A DNA stretch of 64,000 nucleotides. It comes from Acidobacteriota bacterium. Lineage in GTDB: Bacteria > Acidobacteriota > Vicinamibacteria > Vicinamibacterales > SCN-69-37. The notes under the pieces are model-generated. The model was given only the letters and a program-made list of their open reading frames with translations, was not told the DNA's origin and did not search any database. The stretch is taken from NCBI GenBank assembly GCA_016716905.1, contig JADJUS010000014.1, positions 124,001 through 188,000 on the forward strand, given 5' to 3'. Every line of letters starts with the position of its first letter. The first letter of the stretch is position 1. The translations under genes were made by a program, and so were the position numbers. Positions 17,481-28,468 of the stretch are shown piece by piece.

Positions 17481-18164
17481 TCAAATCATCCCATGCTCCC
17501 GAAACGACCAGTACGCCCCATCGGCGAGTATCAGGTGGTCCACCAGCGGCACGCCTAAGAGTACGCCGACTTTCACCAGTCTCAGGGTGAGCGAGCGGTC
17601 GTCCGGACTTGGTGACGGGTCGCCTGACGGGTGATTGTGAAACACGATCACGCAGGCGGCCCCACTGCCGACAGCCGCCCGGAACACCTCTCGCGGATGG
17701 GCCAGTGAGGTGTCGAGCGAGCCTTCGGAAATCACGTGGGCGCGCAGCAGGCGTTGTTTGGTGTCGAGCAGCAACACACCAAAGCGCTCGACGGGGTGTG
17801 CCCCATACCGCGGCAACAGGTGCTCGGCCGTCTCCTTGGCCGTGATGAACTGGGGCCGTGAAGCGGGGCGCCTGGTCAGCGTCCGCCGGCCCACTTCAAT
17901 GCCGGCTAATACGCGCGCCGCCTGCGCAGCGCCTATTCCGGGCAGCCGGCATAACTCATCCCGCGACATCCGGGTAAGCCCGTGCAGCCCCGGCGCCTGC
18001 TCCAGCAGCGACACGGCCAGCCGATGCGCCGAGTGCCCAGCGGCCCCGTGTCCCAGCACAATCGCCAGCAACTCCGCATCGGACATCGCGGCCATCCCCA
18101 GTCGTTCCAGTTTCTCGCGTGGGCCTTCAGGAATCTGGAACGGGGTGAGATCTGCGTGGGTCAC
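17481..18164 (-). CDS. radC: RadC/JAB-domain protein
   Basis: 227 aa with start GTG at 18164, exactly the usual RadC length; an in-frame extension to 18287 would overlap the transporter gene. A helix-hairpin-helix region (LCRLPGIGAAQAARVLAGIE) is followed by an MPN/JAB domain with the metalloprotease-like motif VIVFHNHPSGDPSPSPDD. The family was once linked to DNA repair, but its function is still unclear. Upstream is the SLC13 transporter gene; metG follows after 38 nt. Confidence 0.92.
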   Translation of the reverse strand: MTHADLTPFQIPEGPREKLERLGMAAMSDAELLAIVLGHGAAGHSAHRLAVSLLEQAPGLHGLTRMSRDELCRLPGIGAAQAARVLAGIEVGRRTLTRRPASRPQFITAKETAEHLLPRYGAHPVERFGVLLLDTKQRLLRAHVISEGSLDTSLAHPREVFRAAVGSGAACVIVFHNHPSGDPSPSPDDRSLTLRLVKVGVLLGVPLVDHLILADGAYWSFREHGMI

Positions 18165-18271
18165 GGGGATTGCGCCCTGCAAGATTCGGGCGCACTCATA
18201 CACGGCGACTTTTCGACGTGTGACGAGGGCGCCTTGCAGAATCTGCCAGTCGGCGGGGCCTGAAGATCGCG

Positions 18272-19798
18272 TTATCTGACGACCCACCCGAACCCGAGCA
18301 CAGCAGCGACGATCACCACAAATCCGACAACGTCGAGCACGACGCCGTAGCGCATCATGGTGCCGATCGGGATGTAGCCGCTGCTGTACACAATCGCGTT
18401 GGGCGGCGTGGAGATGGGCATCATGAATCCCATGCTCGCACCAAGTGTGGCCCCAAGCGCCGGCTCAAGGGGCGAAACGCCCGCCGCCACCGCCACCGCG
18501 ATCGCCGTCGGCACCACCACCGTGGCGGCAGCCGTGTTTGAGGCCGCTTCCGACATCAGGATGGCGACGGCGGTGAATACAATCGTCAACCCCGCACTGC
18601 CGGCGCCCGGAACGTAGCTGACCACCCACCGGCCGAAACTGTCGGCCAGTCCCGTAGAGTCGGCCAGTCCGCCCATCGCCAGGCCGCCGCCGAACAGCAG
18701 GATGATGCCCCAGTCGATGTTCGACGCCTCCTCCCACGTCATCGTGAACCGCCGGGCGCGCCAGCTAATCGGCAGCACAAACAGCAACAGCGCGCCAATG
18801 ATGGCGGCGATGGACTCGGGAAACAGCGTAGTGGTGCGCATGGTCAGCCAGTGGGTCTGGCCCAGCACCAGTGCCAGCATGCCGGGCAGGGTCCACAACA
18901 ACACCGTGACCGCAAACGCCAGCACCACATTCCGCTCGCCGACCTGCATGGAGCCCAGCTTGCGCAGTTCTTCGCGGACCGACGCCGTCGCCGTCTCACT
19001 CAGGCGCACGTGCCGTGCCGCGGGATACAGCATCCACGCCACCAGCGTGCCCATCATCACAATGACGAGCGGCACACCCAGGGCCATCCAACCGGCGAAG
19101 GAGATATCAATGCCGGCGTTCTTGAGCAGCAACCCCTTGCCGATCAGGTTCGGGGGTGTGCCAACTGGCGTCGCCATCCCGCCAATGGACGCCGCAAACG
19201 ACGTGACCAGCATCATCGTCATCGCGAACCGTTGAAAAGCCGGGTCGTGCGACCGACCGCGGCCCAGTTCGACGAGAACGGCCATCCCCAGAGGAAACAG
19301 CATCGCGGTGGTCGCGGTGTTGCTCATCCAGGCCGAAAGCACGGCAGCAACGGTGGCGTAAACCACGACCAGGCGCAGGGCGCTGCTCCCGATCCACGGT
19401 GAAGCCAGCGCTGAAAACGCCATGCGCCGATCGAGCCGATGCACAAACATGCCCTCGGCCAGGATGAAGCTGCCGATGAAGAGAAAAATAATCGGGTCGG
19501 CGAATGAAGCGAACGCCGTTCTCGCGTTGGCGATGCCGAACAGCACCGCCAGCGTCGGGCCCAAGAGCGCTGTGGCGGCCAGCGGAATGGCCTCCGTCAT
19601 CCACAACGTCACCATCAACGCCAGGATCGCGCTCAGCTTGTGCGCGTTGTCGGATAGTCCTGGCGTGGGCAGGAGCAGGATTCCCAGGCATAACGCCGGC
19701 CCCGCAAACAAGCCGAAGGTGCGGCGACGACGGTTGAACTGTTCCTCTGCCGGGGAAAATGATTCGCCGACCTCCGATGCCTTGTGAAATTGCCTCAC
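18272..19798 (-). CDS. SLC13/DASS-family sodium-coupled anion transporter
   Basis: 508 aa and about 11-12 hydrophobic segments. The two-fold pseudo-repeat of the DASS family is clear: SNTATTAM with TPVGTPPNLIG in the first half, and SNTAAATVVV with PISTPPNAIVY in the second; these SNT and TPPN loops form the sodium and carboxylate sites. It probably imports di- or tricarboxylates, though sulfate or phosphate is possible. The GTG at 19798 overlaps the dapF TGA as GTGA, and a G-rich ribosome site precedes it, so this start is preferred to upstream ones inside dapF. Confidence 0.92.
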   Translation of the reverse strand: MRQFHKASEVGESFSPAEEQFNRRRRTFGLFAGPALCLGILLLPTPGLSDNAHKLSAILALMVTLWMTEAIPLAATALLGPTLAVLFGIANARTAFASFADPIIFLFIGSFILAEGMFVHRLDRRMAFSALASPWIGSSALRLVVVYATVAAVLSAWMSNTATTAMLFPLGMAVLVELGRGRSHDPAFQRFAMTMMLVTSFAASIGGMATPVGTPPNLIGKGLLLKNAGIDISFAGWMALGVPLVIVMMGTLVAWMLYPAARHVRLSETATASVREELRKLGSMQVGERNVVLAFAVTVLLWTLPGMLALVLGQTHWLTMRTTTLFPESIAAIIGALLLFVLPISWRARRFTMTWEEASNIDWGIILLFGGGLAMGGLADSTGLADSFGRWVVSYVPGAGSAGLTIVFTAVAILMSEAASNTAAATVVVPTAIAVAVAAGVSPLEPALGATLGASMGFMMPISTPPNAIVYSSGYIPIGTMMRYGVVLDVVGFVVIVAAVLGFGWVVR

Positions 19799-20598
19799 TG
19801 CGCCCCCCACCATTGAACGGCGCCCGTCAGTTCGGCCCACCCGGTCAGGAGAATTCCGTCATCCGTCCACTCCACCCGCTGCGTGCCTCCGGGCGACACG
19901 ACGTCGGACCGGCGGGCGGCGCCGCCAAACATCGCCGTCGCAACCGCCGCAGCGCACGCGCCGGTGCCTGACGCCTCGGTTGGTCCCACGCCGCGTTCCC
20001 AGATCAGGATCCTCACCCGGCCAGCTTCCTCGACGGTGGCCAGTTCGACGTTTGTGCCTTCCGGAAAAAACGGGTGAACGGCGAGTCCTGCCGCAATGGC
20101 GTGCAGGCGCGCGGTCGTCAGGTGTTCGGGCGGCCCGATAACCACACATTGCGGGTTGCCGACGCGAAGCACGACGGCAGTGACGGTCTGTCCGGCGACT
20201 TCGATCGGTACCTGGCGCAACCCCTCGGGCTGCCCCATTTCCGCACGACAGGAGTAACGTGTGCCATCCACAGACAGCACGTCGATCGTCCGCAGACCCG
20301 CTTCGGTGTCGAGGACAACCTGCGATCCCGCCTCAAGACCTCTGGTGCGAGCGAGCCATGCGGCCACGCACCGAATCCCATTCCCGGAGATCTCGGACCG
20401 GCTCCCGTCGGCATTCAGCAAACGGGTGCGCGCGCCTCGCTCCGTTTCGACGACGATCATCAGGCCGTCGGCGCCGATGCCGGCGTGCCGATCACACACT
20501 CGGCGGGCCAGAGACGCCATGTCGCCCGACGGCGCGGTGTCGGATGACGGGAGCAGCAGGAAGTCGTTTCCGTACGCGTGAGCCTTGACGAGTTCCAT
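19795..20598 (-). CDS. dapF: diaminopimelate epimerase
   Basis: 267 aa. Interconverts LL- and meso-diaminopimelate without cofactor, the last step before lysine and peptidoglycan precursors. Both catalytic cysteines are in place: SGNGIRCVA (Cys77) and ASGTGACAAAVA near residue 215. The N-terminus MELVKAHAYGNDFLLL is typical. Three bases separate it from the preceding methyltransferase gene, and its stop overlaps the start of the transporter gene. Confidence 0.96.
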   Translation of the reverse strand: MELVKAHAYGNDFLLLPSSDTAPSGDMASLARRVCDRHAGIGADGLMIVVETERGARTRLLNADGSRSEISGNGIRCVAAWLARTRGLEAGSQVVLDTEAGLRTIDVLSVDGTRYSCRAEMGQPEGLRQVPIEVAGQTVTAVVLRVGNPQCVVIGPPEHLTTARLHAIAAGLAVHPFFPEGTNVELATVEEAGRVRILIWERGVGPTEASGTGACAAAVATAMFGGAARRSDVVSPGGTQRVEWTDDGILLTGWAELTGAVQWWGAQ

Positions 20599-20601
20599 AG
20601 G

Positions 20602-21363
20602 CTACGCAGCGCCCTTTCGGCAAAACGCGAGCAGGTGCCATCCGTAGCGCCGCACCCACGAGCGAGGCAGGGCGTTAAACGTGCCAACGAAGAACGTGTT
20701 GAACGCGAGTCCCTTCCAGCCCTTGTGGAGCCGCGACTTCACGGGGAACCGCTCAAAGACGAGATCCACCTTCGAAAAGGGTTTCAACAAGTCGCTGAAC
20801 TCGGCCGCCGAATAGCGCTTGAGCACCGGTGCGTCCTCATGCTCAAGCGGAGTCTTCATGACCTTCGAAAGCGCATTGAGCCACGAGAGTCGGTTGTAGC
20901 CCTGGAAGATCGCCAGCCCACCGGGGCGAAGCACTCGGTGGATTTCTGCCACCATCCGCCGGTCGTCGCCGGTGTACTGCACCACTCCGTGGGCGAACAC
21001 GAGATCAAACGACGCATCGGCATACGGCAGATGTTCACCATCGACCACATCCAGCCGAGCTGACAATCCCTGCTGTTCGAGATTCTGGCGGGCCAGGGTG
21101 ATGGCACTTTGCGCGATGTCCACCCCGGTGACGCGCGCGCCGGCCCGGGCGAATCGCACCACCTCGACGCCCGCGCCGCACCCGACGTCAAGCACGTCCC
21201 GGCCTTTCCACTCGTCAAAGTGGACGAGGTCCAGAAGGTGATGCAGTTTCTCGAAGTGATACTGGTCGAGATCGGAGAAGAATCCCGGGCTCCCCGGAGC
21301 ATGGGTGGAAATCTCAAGATCGTGGATGTGGGTGTTCCAGTACTCGCGGACGCGTTCGTTCAT
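20602..21363 (-). CDS. class I SAM-dependent methyltransferase
   Basis: 253 aa. Motif I is VLDVGCGAGVEVVRFARAGA, with the acidic end of strand 2 in VTGVDIA, then FDLVFAHGVVQYT (motif II) and HRVLRPGG. This is the UbiE/Methyltransferase-11 type; the acceptor is unknown. The start used (ATG 21363, MNERVREYWNTHIHD) matches the usual N-terminus of such proteins; an in-frame GTG at 21393 would overlap the divergent dehydrogenase gene. It heads the long minus-strand run that continues with dapF. Confidence 0.85.
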   Translation of the reverse strand: MNERVREYWNTHIHDLEISTHAPGSPGFFSDLDQYHFEKLHHLLDLVHFDEWKGRDVLDVGCGAGVEVVRFARAGARVTGVDIAQSAITLARQNLEQQGLSARLDVVDGEHLPYADASFDLVFAHGVVQYTGDDRRMVAEIHRVLRPGGLAIFQGYNRLSWLNALSKVMKTPLEHEDAPVLKRYSAAEFSDLLKPFSKVDLVFERFPVKSRLHKGWKGLAFNTFFVGTFNALPRSWVRRYGWHLLAFCRKGAA

Positions 21364-21377
21364 GCGCGACTTACTAT

Positions 21378-22991
21378 ATGGCAGGTATGACACGCGACCT
21401 TTCCCGACTGCACGCCGAGTCCTTCGATCTGCTGGTGGTGGGCGGCGGCATCCACGGCTTGTTTACGGCCTACGACGCGGCGGCCCGCGGCTTGCGGGTG
21501 GCGCTTGTCGAGCGCGGTGACGTTGGCAGCGGTATTTCCTTCAACCATCAGCGGACCATCCATGGTGGGCTGCGGGCGCTGCAATCTGGCCAGTTGCTGA
21601 AATGCCGGCAGCAGATTGCGGAACGGCGGGCCTGGGCGCGGATTGCTCCACACCTGCTGCGGCCCCTGCCCTTCCTGATCGGCACCTACCGCGGGACCCG
21701 GCGGTCACGATTGATGGTCCGGGCCGGGTTCAAGCTGTACGACTTCGTCGGGAAGTCGCGGAACCAGCACGTGTCCCCCGAGCTGCACCTGCCCAGTACG
21801 CGCCTGGAGTCGCCTGCGGCGACGCAGCGTTTCTTTCCGGGCATCGCACCCAAGGGCCTCTCTGGCGGCGCCATCTGGTACGACTACCAGACCGTGCATC
21901 CGGACCGTCTGACATGGACAGTGGCACTGGCTGCGCACCAGTCCGGCGCGGTCGTGGCCACGTATGTGGAGGCCCAGGCTCCGATGCGCGAAGGTTCGCG
22001 CATCACGGGTGTCTCGTGCCGCGACGTGTTGACCGGCGACGTGTTCGACGTTCGCGCGAACGCCGTGGTGCTGGCCGCCGGCACCGGCCTGGCTGCCCTG
22101 CACCAACGCTTCGGTGCCACCGGAGCTCCTCCGCTGGTGCGCGCGATGAACCTGCTGATCGATCGGCCGGCCAAGGACATTGCGCTCGCCGCACCCTCGG
22201 CGCAGGGACGCATGCTGACGGCTGTGCCCTGGGCCGGCGGCGTGCTGGTCGGCACGTACCAGCCGGAAGGCGCCGTCGCGGGGGATGACGCGGCACCGCT
22301 CGGGCCGATTGTGGAAGCATTCCTCGCGGAGATCCAAACGGCCTTCCCTGCTCTTGGCGCCACGCGCAAGGATGTGCGCTTCGTGCACCAGGGACTTGTG
22401 CCCGCGCAGGCGACGGGCACAGGGCTCGACCTGCTGGCTGAGCCAAAACTACTGGTGCACAGCGAATCGACGGGGCTGTTCAGTCTTGTGGGCGTGAAGT
22501 ACACAACCGCGCGGCTGGCGGCCGAGCGTGCGGTGGACGCCGTCGCTCGACTCGCCGGACGTCCGGCCCGGCCGTGCCGGACGGGCACCACCGTGCTCCC
22601 CCACGCCGACATCGCCGACAGCGACGGCATCCTGCAGGAAACATCGCGCGCGCTGGGACTGACGCTCGAGAAAACGATCCACGCGCATCTGGCCGGGTGG
22701 TACGGGACGGAGGGACCGGCCGTGCTGCGCTGTGCGCACACCGAGGGCGCGCTGGCGCGGCTCAATCCCTCCGGGCCCGTGATCGAGGGCGAAGTGATTT
22801 ACGCCGCCCGCGAGGCCGCCGCTGTGCGGCTTGAGGACGTGGTCTTCCGACGGACACCGCTCGGCTCAGCCGGCCACCCCGGCGAACCGGCGCTCGAACG
22901 CGCAGCCGATCTCCTCACGCGCGAATGGAGTTGGTCGATTGAACGGCGCGAGGAAGAACTGGCGCGCGTCCACAAGCGGTTCATGGTCTGA
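21378..22991 (+). CDS. FAD-dependent glycerol-3-phosphate dehydrogenase-like oxidoreductase
   Basis: 537 aa. The FAD-binding dinucleotide motif is LLVVGGGIHGLFTAYDAAAR, followed by VALVERGDVGSGISFNHQRT, the GlpD-type covalent-fold region, and GVKYTTARLAAE near the end of the catalytic domain; a C-terminal helical DAO_C-like domain follows (about residues 400-530). GlpD enzymes oxidise sn-glycerol-3-phosphate to dihydroxyacetone phosphate and feed electrons to the quinone pool at the inner membrane. An ATG at 21387 is an equally good start. Only 14 bp separate this start from that of the divergent methyltransferase, so promoters must lie in coding DNA. No glycerol transporter or kinase gene is nearby. 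Confidence 0.85.
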   Translation: MAGMTRDLSRLHAESFDLLVVGGGIHGLFTAYDAAARGLRVALVERGDVGSGISFNHQRTIHGGLRALQSGQLLKCRQQIAERRAWARIAPHLLRPLPFLIGTYRGTRRSRLMVRAGFKLYDFVGKSRNQHVSPELHLPSTRLESPAATQRFFPGIAPKGLSGGAIWYDYQTVHPDRLTWTVALAAHQSGAVVATYVEAQAPMREGSRITGVSCRDVLTGDVFDVRANAVVLAAGTGLAALHQRFGATGAPPLVRAMNLLIDRPAKDIALAAPSAQGRMLTAVPWAGGVLVGTYQPEGAVAGDDAAPLGPIVEAFLAEIQTAFPALGATRKDVRFVHQGLVPAQATGTGLDLLAEPKLLVHSESTGLFSLVGVKYTTARLAAERAVDAVARLAGRPARPCRTGTTVLPHADIADSDGILQETSRALGLTLEKTIHAHLAGWYGTEGPAVLRCAHTEGALARLNPSGPVIEGEVIYAAREAAAVRLEDVVFRRTPLGSAGHPGEPALERAADLLTREWSWSIERREEELARVHKRFMV

Positions 22992-23040
22992 CCGCGCCCC
23001 TTCGACGAAATTCATGGCGCTGCAGTAGTATCCGCCTGTC

Positions 23041-25593
<2,553 letters not shown>

Positions 25594-25609
25594 CTCTCGC
25601 CGCCTCGCT

Positions 25610-25851
25610 TCACAGGGATGCCTTGTGGCTGAAGCGTGGAGCAAGCGGCGCGCCGCAACCAAAAGACTTGTTCCGCCGCAACTCGATCGCAAGCTCGGCC
25701 AGCAGGCCCGGAATGTGATCGTTGAGCGTGGGGACATCCAGGTCCCGTGCCGCCGGGAGTTCACGGACCTGCGTCTCCACACCGCGAGCAGGGCGTTCCG
25801 CTGCTGTTCGATGAGCCGCGCGAGTTCGTTGCGGGTATCGATAGCGTTCAA
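25610..25851 (-). pseudogene. remnant of an RsbRD-N-like sensor domain, frameshifted and truncated
   Basis: Reading leftwards from a TTG at 25851 gives LNAIDTRNELARLIEQQRNA and LLAVWRR; one frame over, it continues QVRELPAARDLDVPTLNDH and IPGLLAELAIELRR. Joined, these form the N-terminal domain seen in RsbT co-antagonist (RsbRD) proteins and some histidine kinases. A one-base loss near 25775 breaks the frame, and homology stops after about 70 codons; the rest runs to a stop at 25610 without a recognisable domain. It is therefore a decayed fragment, not a working gene. Confidence 0.7.
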
Positions 25852-25862
25852 GGCTACGTGAT

Positions 25863-26342
25863 TTACGGCACGCCAGGCAGGTAGTCCATCGGCTGGCGGT
25901 CGTCGCCACCACCGCCGCGGCCCGCGGTCGCGCCATTGCCGTACTTCAGGATCTTCCGGGTCTTCATGTCATAGACGTCGCCGGGGTTCAGCACGTCGTA
26001 GGGTTTGTCCCACGGCTGGTACGCCTGCGTGTTGTCATGCACGGTCACTTTCCAACGGCCGATGACCTCGAACGTATCGCCGGTCACCACGATCGCGGTG
26101 TCTTCGGACAGTCCAATGCCGAGGTACTGCGGGAACTTTGTGATGACCGGGATGAGGTCGTCCCACCGATTGCGCGTGTTGATGTGCTGATCGATGGCCG
26201 AACGCTTGAGGAACGCGAATCCGCGCTGGTGATTCGCCTCCTCCGTCATCATGATGTCGGGCCCCTTCGTGTCGCCAGGGGCAGAAGGGAGAGGAACCAC
26301 CGACGTCGGGTCATGATGGGGATTGTCGCACGCGCCCCGCAA
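25863..26342 (-). pseudogene. 5'-truncated peptidase S51 (cyanophycinase-like) fragment
   Basis: An open frame whose homologous part begins at GDTKGPDIMMTEEANHQRG and continues with FLKRSAIDQHINTRNRWDDL and YLGIGLSEDTAIVVTGDTFE, the C-terminal half of cyanophycinase-like S51 hydrolases. The N-terminal half, including the catalytic GxSAG serine, is missing: about 20 codons upstream of the homologous part the sequence merges with the next methyltransferase gene. No start codon with a ribosome site is visible. I call it a remnant of a secreted peptidase gene that lost its front half. Confidence 0.7.
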
Positions 26343-27108
26343 TCGCGTTGGCGGTGGCGCTGTAGGTGATGCGGCCGTCGGCGGCGGCCGGCAGGATCTC
26401 CTTCATGCGCGCCTTGATCGGCGTCAACTGCTCCAGCGTCATGGCCGCCAATATCCGAGCCACACTCGCACTGCCAAGGACCGTCGTCCAGTAATCGTCG
26501 AAATCGGCGAACGTCCGTTCCACCGTGATGACGCGCGTCTCGAGCGCCTCGACGCCCGCGTCTGTCCAGAGGGCGCGCATGGCGTCCATGCCGGACGCAT
26601 CTGGACTTGGCGCTGACGGTACGTAGACGCCCTGGTCGCGCAACTCCGCGAAGAGGGTCCGATACGGAAATCCGCCGCCCGGCATGTCCCACGCATAGGC
26701 CGTCACGAGGCCTCCGGGAGACACCACGCGAGCCATTTCGGCAATGCCTTTGGCAGGATCGGAAACAAAGAAGATCACCAGCGGCATGATCGCCGCGTCA
26801 AACGTGTGGCCGGGGAACGGCAAGGCCATCGCGTCGGCCTGACGAAACTGCGCGAGCCGCAATGCCGGGCGCGTGCGGGCGAAGGCGAGTTGCTCTTCTG
26901 ACGGGTCGATTCCGTCAATCGAGGCTGGAGCACAGCGGTGGACGAGCATCTCGGTGAAGGCTCCGCTGCCACATCCGACATCCAGCCAGCGCAGACCGGG
27001 TTCGGGTGCCAACCACTCGAGAAACGCATCCCCGACGAGCTGGCTCCACGCGCCCATGTAGCGTTCGTAGGCCGCCCCGTCGTTAAACCGAATCTGCTCA
27101 GCAGCCAC
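26311..27108 (-). CDS. class I SAM-dependent methyltransferase
   Basis: 265 aa. Motif I LRWLDVGCGSGAFTEML, strand-2 acidic IDGIDPSEEQL, then FDAAIMPLVIFFVSDPAKGI and ARVVSPGGLVTAYAWDMPGG. It belongs to the Methyltransferase-11 group; the acceptor is unknown. The start is uncertain: GTG 27108 and TTG 27123 both lie in a tandem repeat, each with GGGGAA just before it; homology starts near AEQIRFNDGAAYERYMG, which fits either. Last gene of the minus-strand operon that begins at 33947; its 3' end meets the peptidase remnant. Confidence 0.8.
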   Translation of the reverse strand: MAAEQIRFNDGAAYERYMGAWSQLVGDAFLEWLAPEPGLRWLDVGCGSGAFTEMLVHRCAPASIDGIDPSEEQLAFARTRPALRLAQFRQADAMALPFPGHTFDAAIMPLVIFFVSDPAKGIAEMARVVSPGGLVTAYAWDMPGGGFPYRTLFAELRDQGVYVPSAPSPDASGMDAMRALWTDAGVEALETRVITVERTFADFDDYWTTVLGSASVARILAAMTLEQLTPIKARMKEILPAAADGRITYSATANAIAGRVRQSPS

Positions 27109-27170
27109 TTCCCCAGTTCCCAACTTCCCCAGTTCCTAAGTTCCCCAGTTCCTAACTTCCCCAGTTACTT
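27107..27170. repeat. tandem repeat, four 16-bp units
   Basis: Four contiguous 16-bp units (27107-27122, 27123-27138, 27139-27154, 27155-27170), consensus ACTTCCCCAGTTCCTA on the plus strand, with one to four differences each. The array covers the stop codon of the outer-membrane protein gene and the start codons of the methyltransferase gene. On the minus strand every unit carries the purine-rich GGGGAA, which resembles a ribosome site. Confidence 0.93.
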
Positions 27171-28016
27171 AACCGTGAACGCGTTAAACACCCACGTGAG
27201 TCCCGTGGTGAAGCCCCATGCGGGATCGCGCTCGGTGATGCCGAACATCACTGCGGCATCCAGGCGCACAGGTCCACGCGTGAAGCGCGACCCGACGCGC
27301 ATCGCCGCGCGGCTCTCAGTGCCCGCAATCACCGTTCCCGTGCGCGTATTGGCACGACCATTGAGTTCGGCCACCACTTCAGCGCCGTTGGCGATCGCCC
27401 GGGCAATGGACAAGCCGTAGATGAACACGTCGTTCTGGCGATCGCCACGCGTCGCATCACCGAGGATGGCGAATCCGGCGTTTCCAACCACCCGCACCTG
27501 CTGGATGGTCTTGCCCATCGCCAGGGCGAGTGCAAAGTCCGTGGTGTCGAGTCCCAGTCCGCTTTCGTTGCCGGCATTGGGCAGTCGCGTCGCAAATCGC
27601 ACGGCCAGTGACGGGCGGCCCACGCCTTCGGAGACAAAGCGCACCTTGGCGCCCACCACAATGTCTTCCACGTCGGCGGTCGAATCGCCTGTGATGTCCA
27701 GCATGCCGGCCAGGGGGCCGGCAAGCCTGTCGGTGATGGTCAACCGATTGCGGAGGCCACCGTCGATCTGGATTTCAGCAATGGAACTGACACCAAAACT
27801 CAAGCCCAGGGTCCCCAGCCTCATGAGGTTGCCCTGCAGGCCGGACACCGGGAAAAACGCCTGGCGGCTGTAGTCAATGCCCGCTTCCAGCAGAATCTGG
27901 CCGGGGCCAACCGTCTCGGGGTCCTCGGTGACCAGCGGTCGCGACTGCGCCCACGCCGGCGCCGCCAACCCCATCATCACCACACCCAGCACCAACCTCT
28001 GAATCACTCTCGTCAT
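27165..28016 (-). CDS. outer-membrane beta-barrel protein (transporter-like)
   Basis: 283 aa. Signal peptide (LVLGVVMMGLAAPAWAQ, cleavage after AWA), then repeated amphipathic strands alternating with turns (GQILLEAGIDYSRQAF, LGLSFGVSSIAEIQIDGG, AAMRVGSRFTRGPVRLDAAV), ending in an aromatic strand, GFTTGLTWVFNAFTVK. It resembles the porin-like family near phenol-degradation MetA proteins. Role: probably an outer-membrane channel or structural barrel; the substrate is unknown. Its ATG overlaps the dtd stop as ATGA. Confidence 0.75.
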   Translation of the reverse strand: MTRVIQRLVLGVVMMGLAAPAWAQSRPLVTEDPETVGPGQILLEAGIDYSRQAFFPVSGLQGNLMRLGTLGLSFGVSSIAEIQIDGGLRNRLTITDRLAGPLAGMLDITGDSTADVEDIVVGAKVRFVSEGVGRPSLAVRFATRLPNAGNESGLGLDTTDFALALAMGKTIQQVRVVGNAGFAILGDATRGDRQNDVFIYGLSIARAIANGAEVVAELNGRANTRTGTVIAGTESRAAMRVGSRFTRGPVRLDAAVMFGITERDPAWGFTTGLTWVFNAFTVK

Positions 28017-28462
28017 GTATCACTCCGCGAATCAATCCAAATGGTGACGGGGCCGTCGTTGACCGACGCCACCTGCATATCGGCCTGGAACACGCCAGTC
28101 CGGACCACCAACCCCGCGTCCCGAAGGCGTGACACGACGCCTTCGTACGCGTCGTTGGCCACGTCGGGCGCCGCCGCCCCGATAAACGAGGGCCGGCGTC
28201 CCCGCCGGACATCGGCGAGCAGAGTGAACTGCGAGACCGCCAGGACGGCCCCACCCACGTCCATCACGCTCAGGTTCATCTTGTTCGCCGCGTCGCTGAA
28301 AATCCGCAAATCCCGGATCTTGGCCGCGACATAGTCGGTATCGGCCGTTCCGTCGCCGTTCGCCACCCCAATCAGCACAAGCAGCCCCTGGCCGATTTCA
28401 GACACGACCCGGCCGTCGATGGAGACCGACGCCGACGACACGCGGGTAATCACCGCACGCAC
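28013..28462 (-). CDS. dtd: D-aminoacyl-tRNA deacylase
   Basis: 149 aa. Removes D-amino acids and glycine wrongly attached to tRNA. The two signature motifs are present: AVSQFTLLADVRRG and SVNDGPVTIWIDS. It starts MRAVITRVSSASVSIDG, the standard N-terminus, and length is normal. It lies 6 nt after ttcA and overlaps the next gene by ATGA, so it is inside the same operon as the glycan genes upstream. Confidence 0.96.
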   Translation of the reverse strand: MRAVITRVSSASVSIDGRVVSEIGQGLLVLIGVANGDGTADTDYVAAKIRDLRIFSDAANKMNLSVMDVGGAVLAVSQFTLLADVRRGRRPSFIGAAAPDVANDAYEGVVSRLRDAGLVVRTGVFQADMQVASVNDGPVTIWIDSRSDT

Positions 28463-28468
28463 GGGCAG

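Noticed and set aside
16291..17634. 447-codon plus-strand frame opposite metG
   Set aside because: Antisense to a certain gene, composition Arg/His/Val-rich without domain motifs; long open antisense frames are expected at this GC content.
27107..27170. CRISPR array
   Set aside because: The repeats are contiguous 16-bp units without spacers and no cas gene is near.
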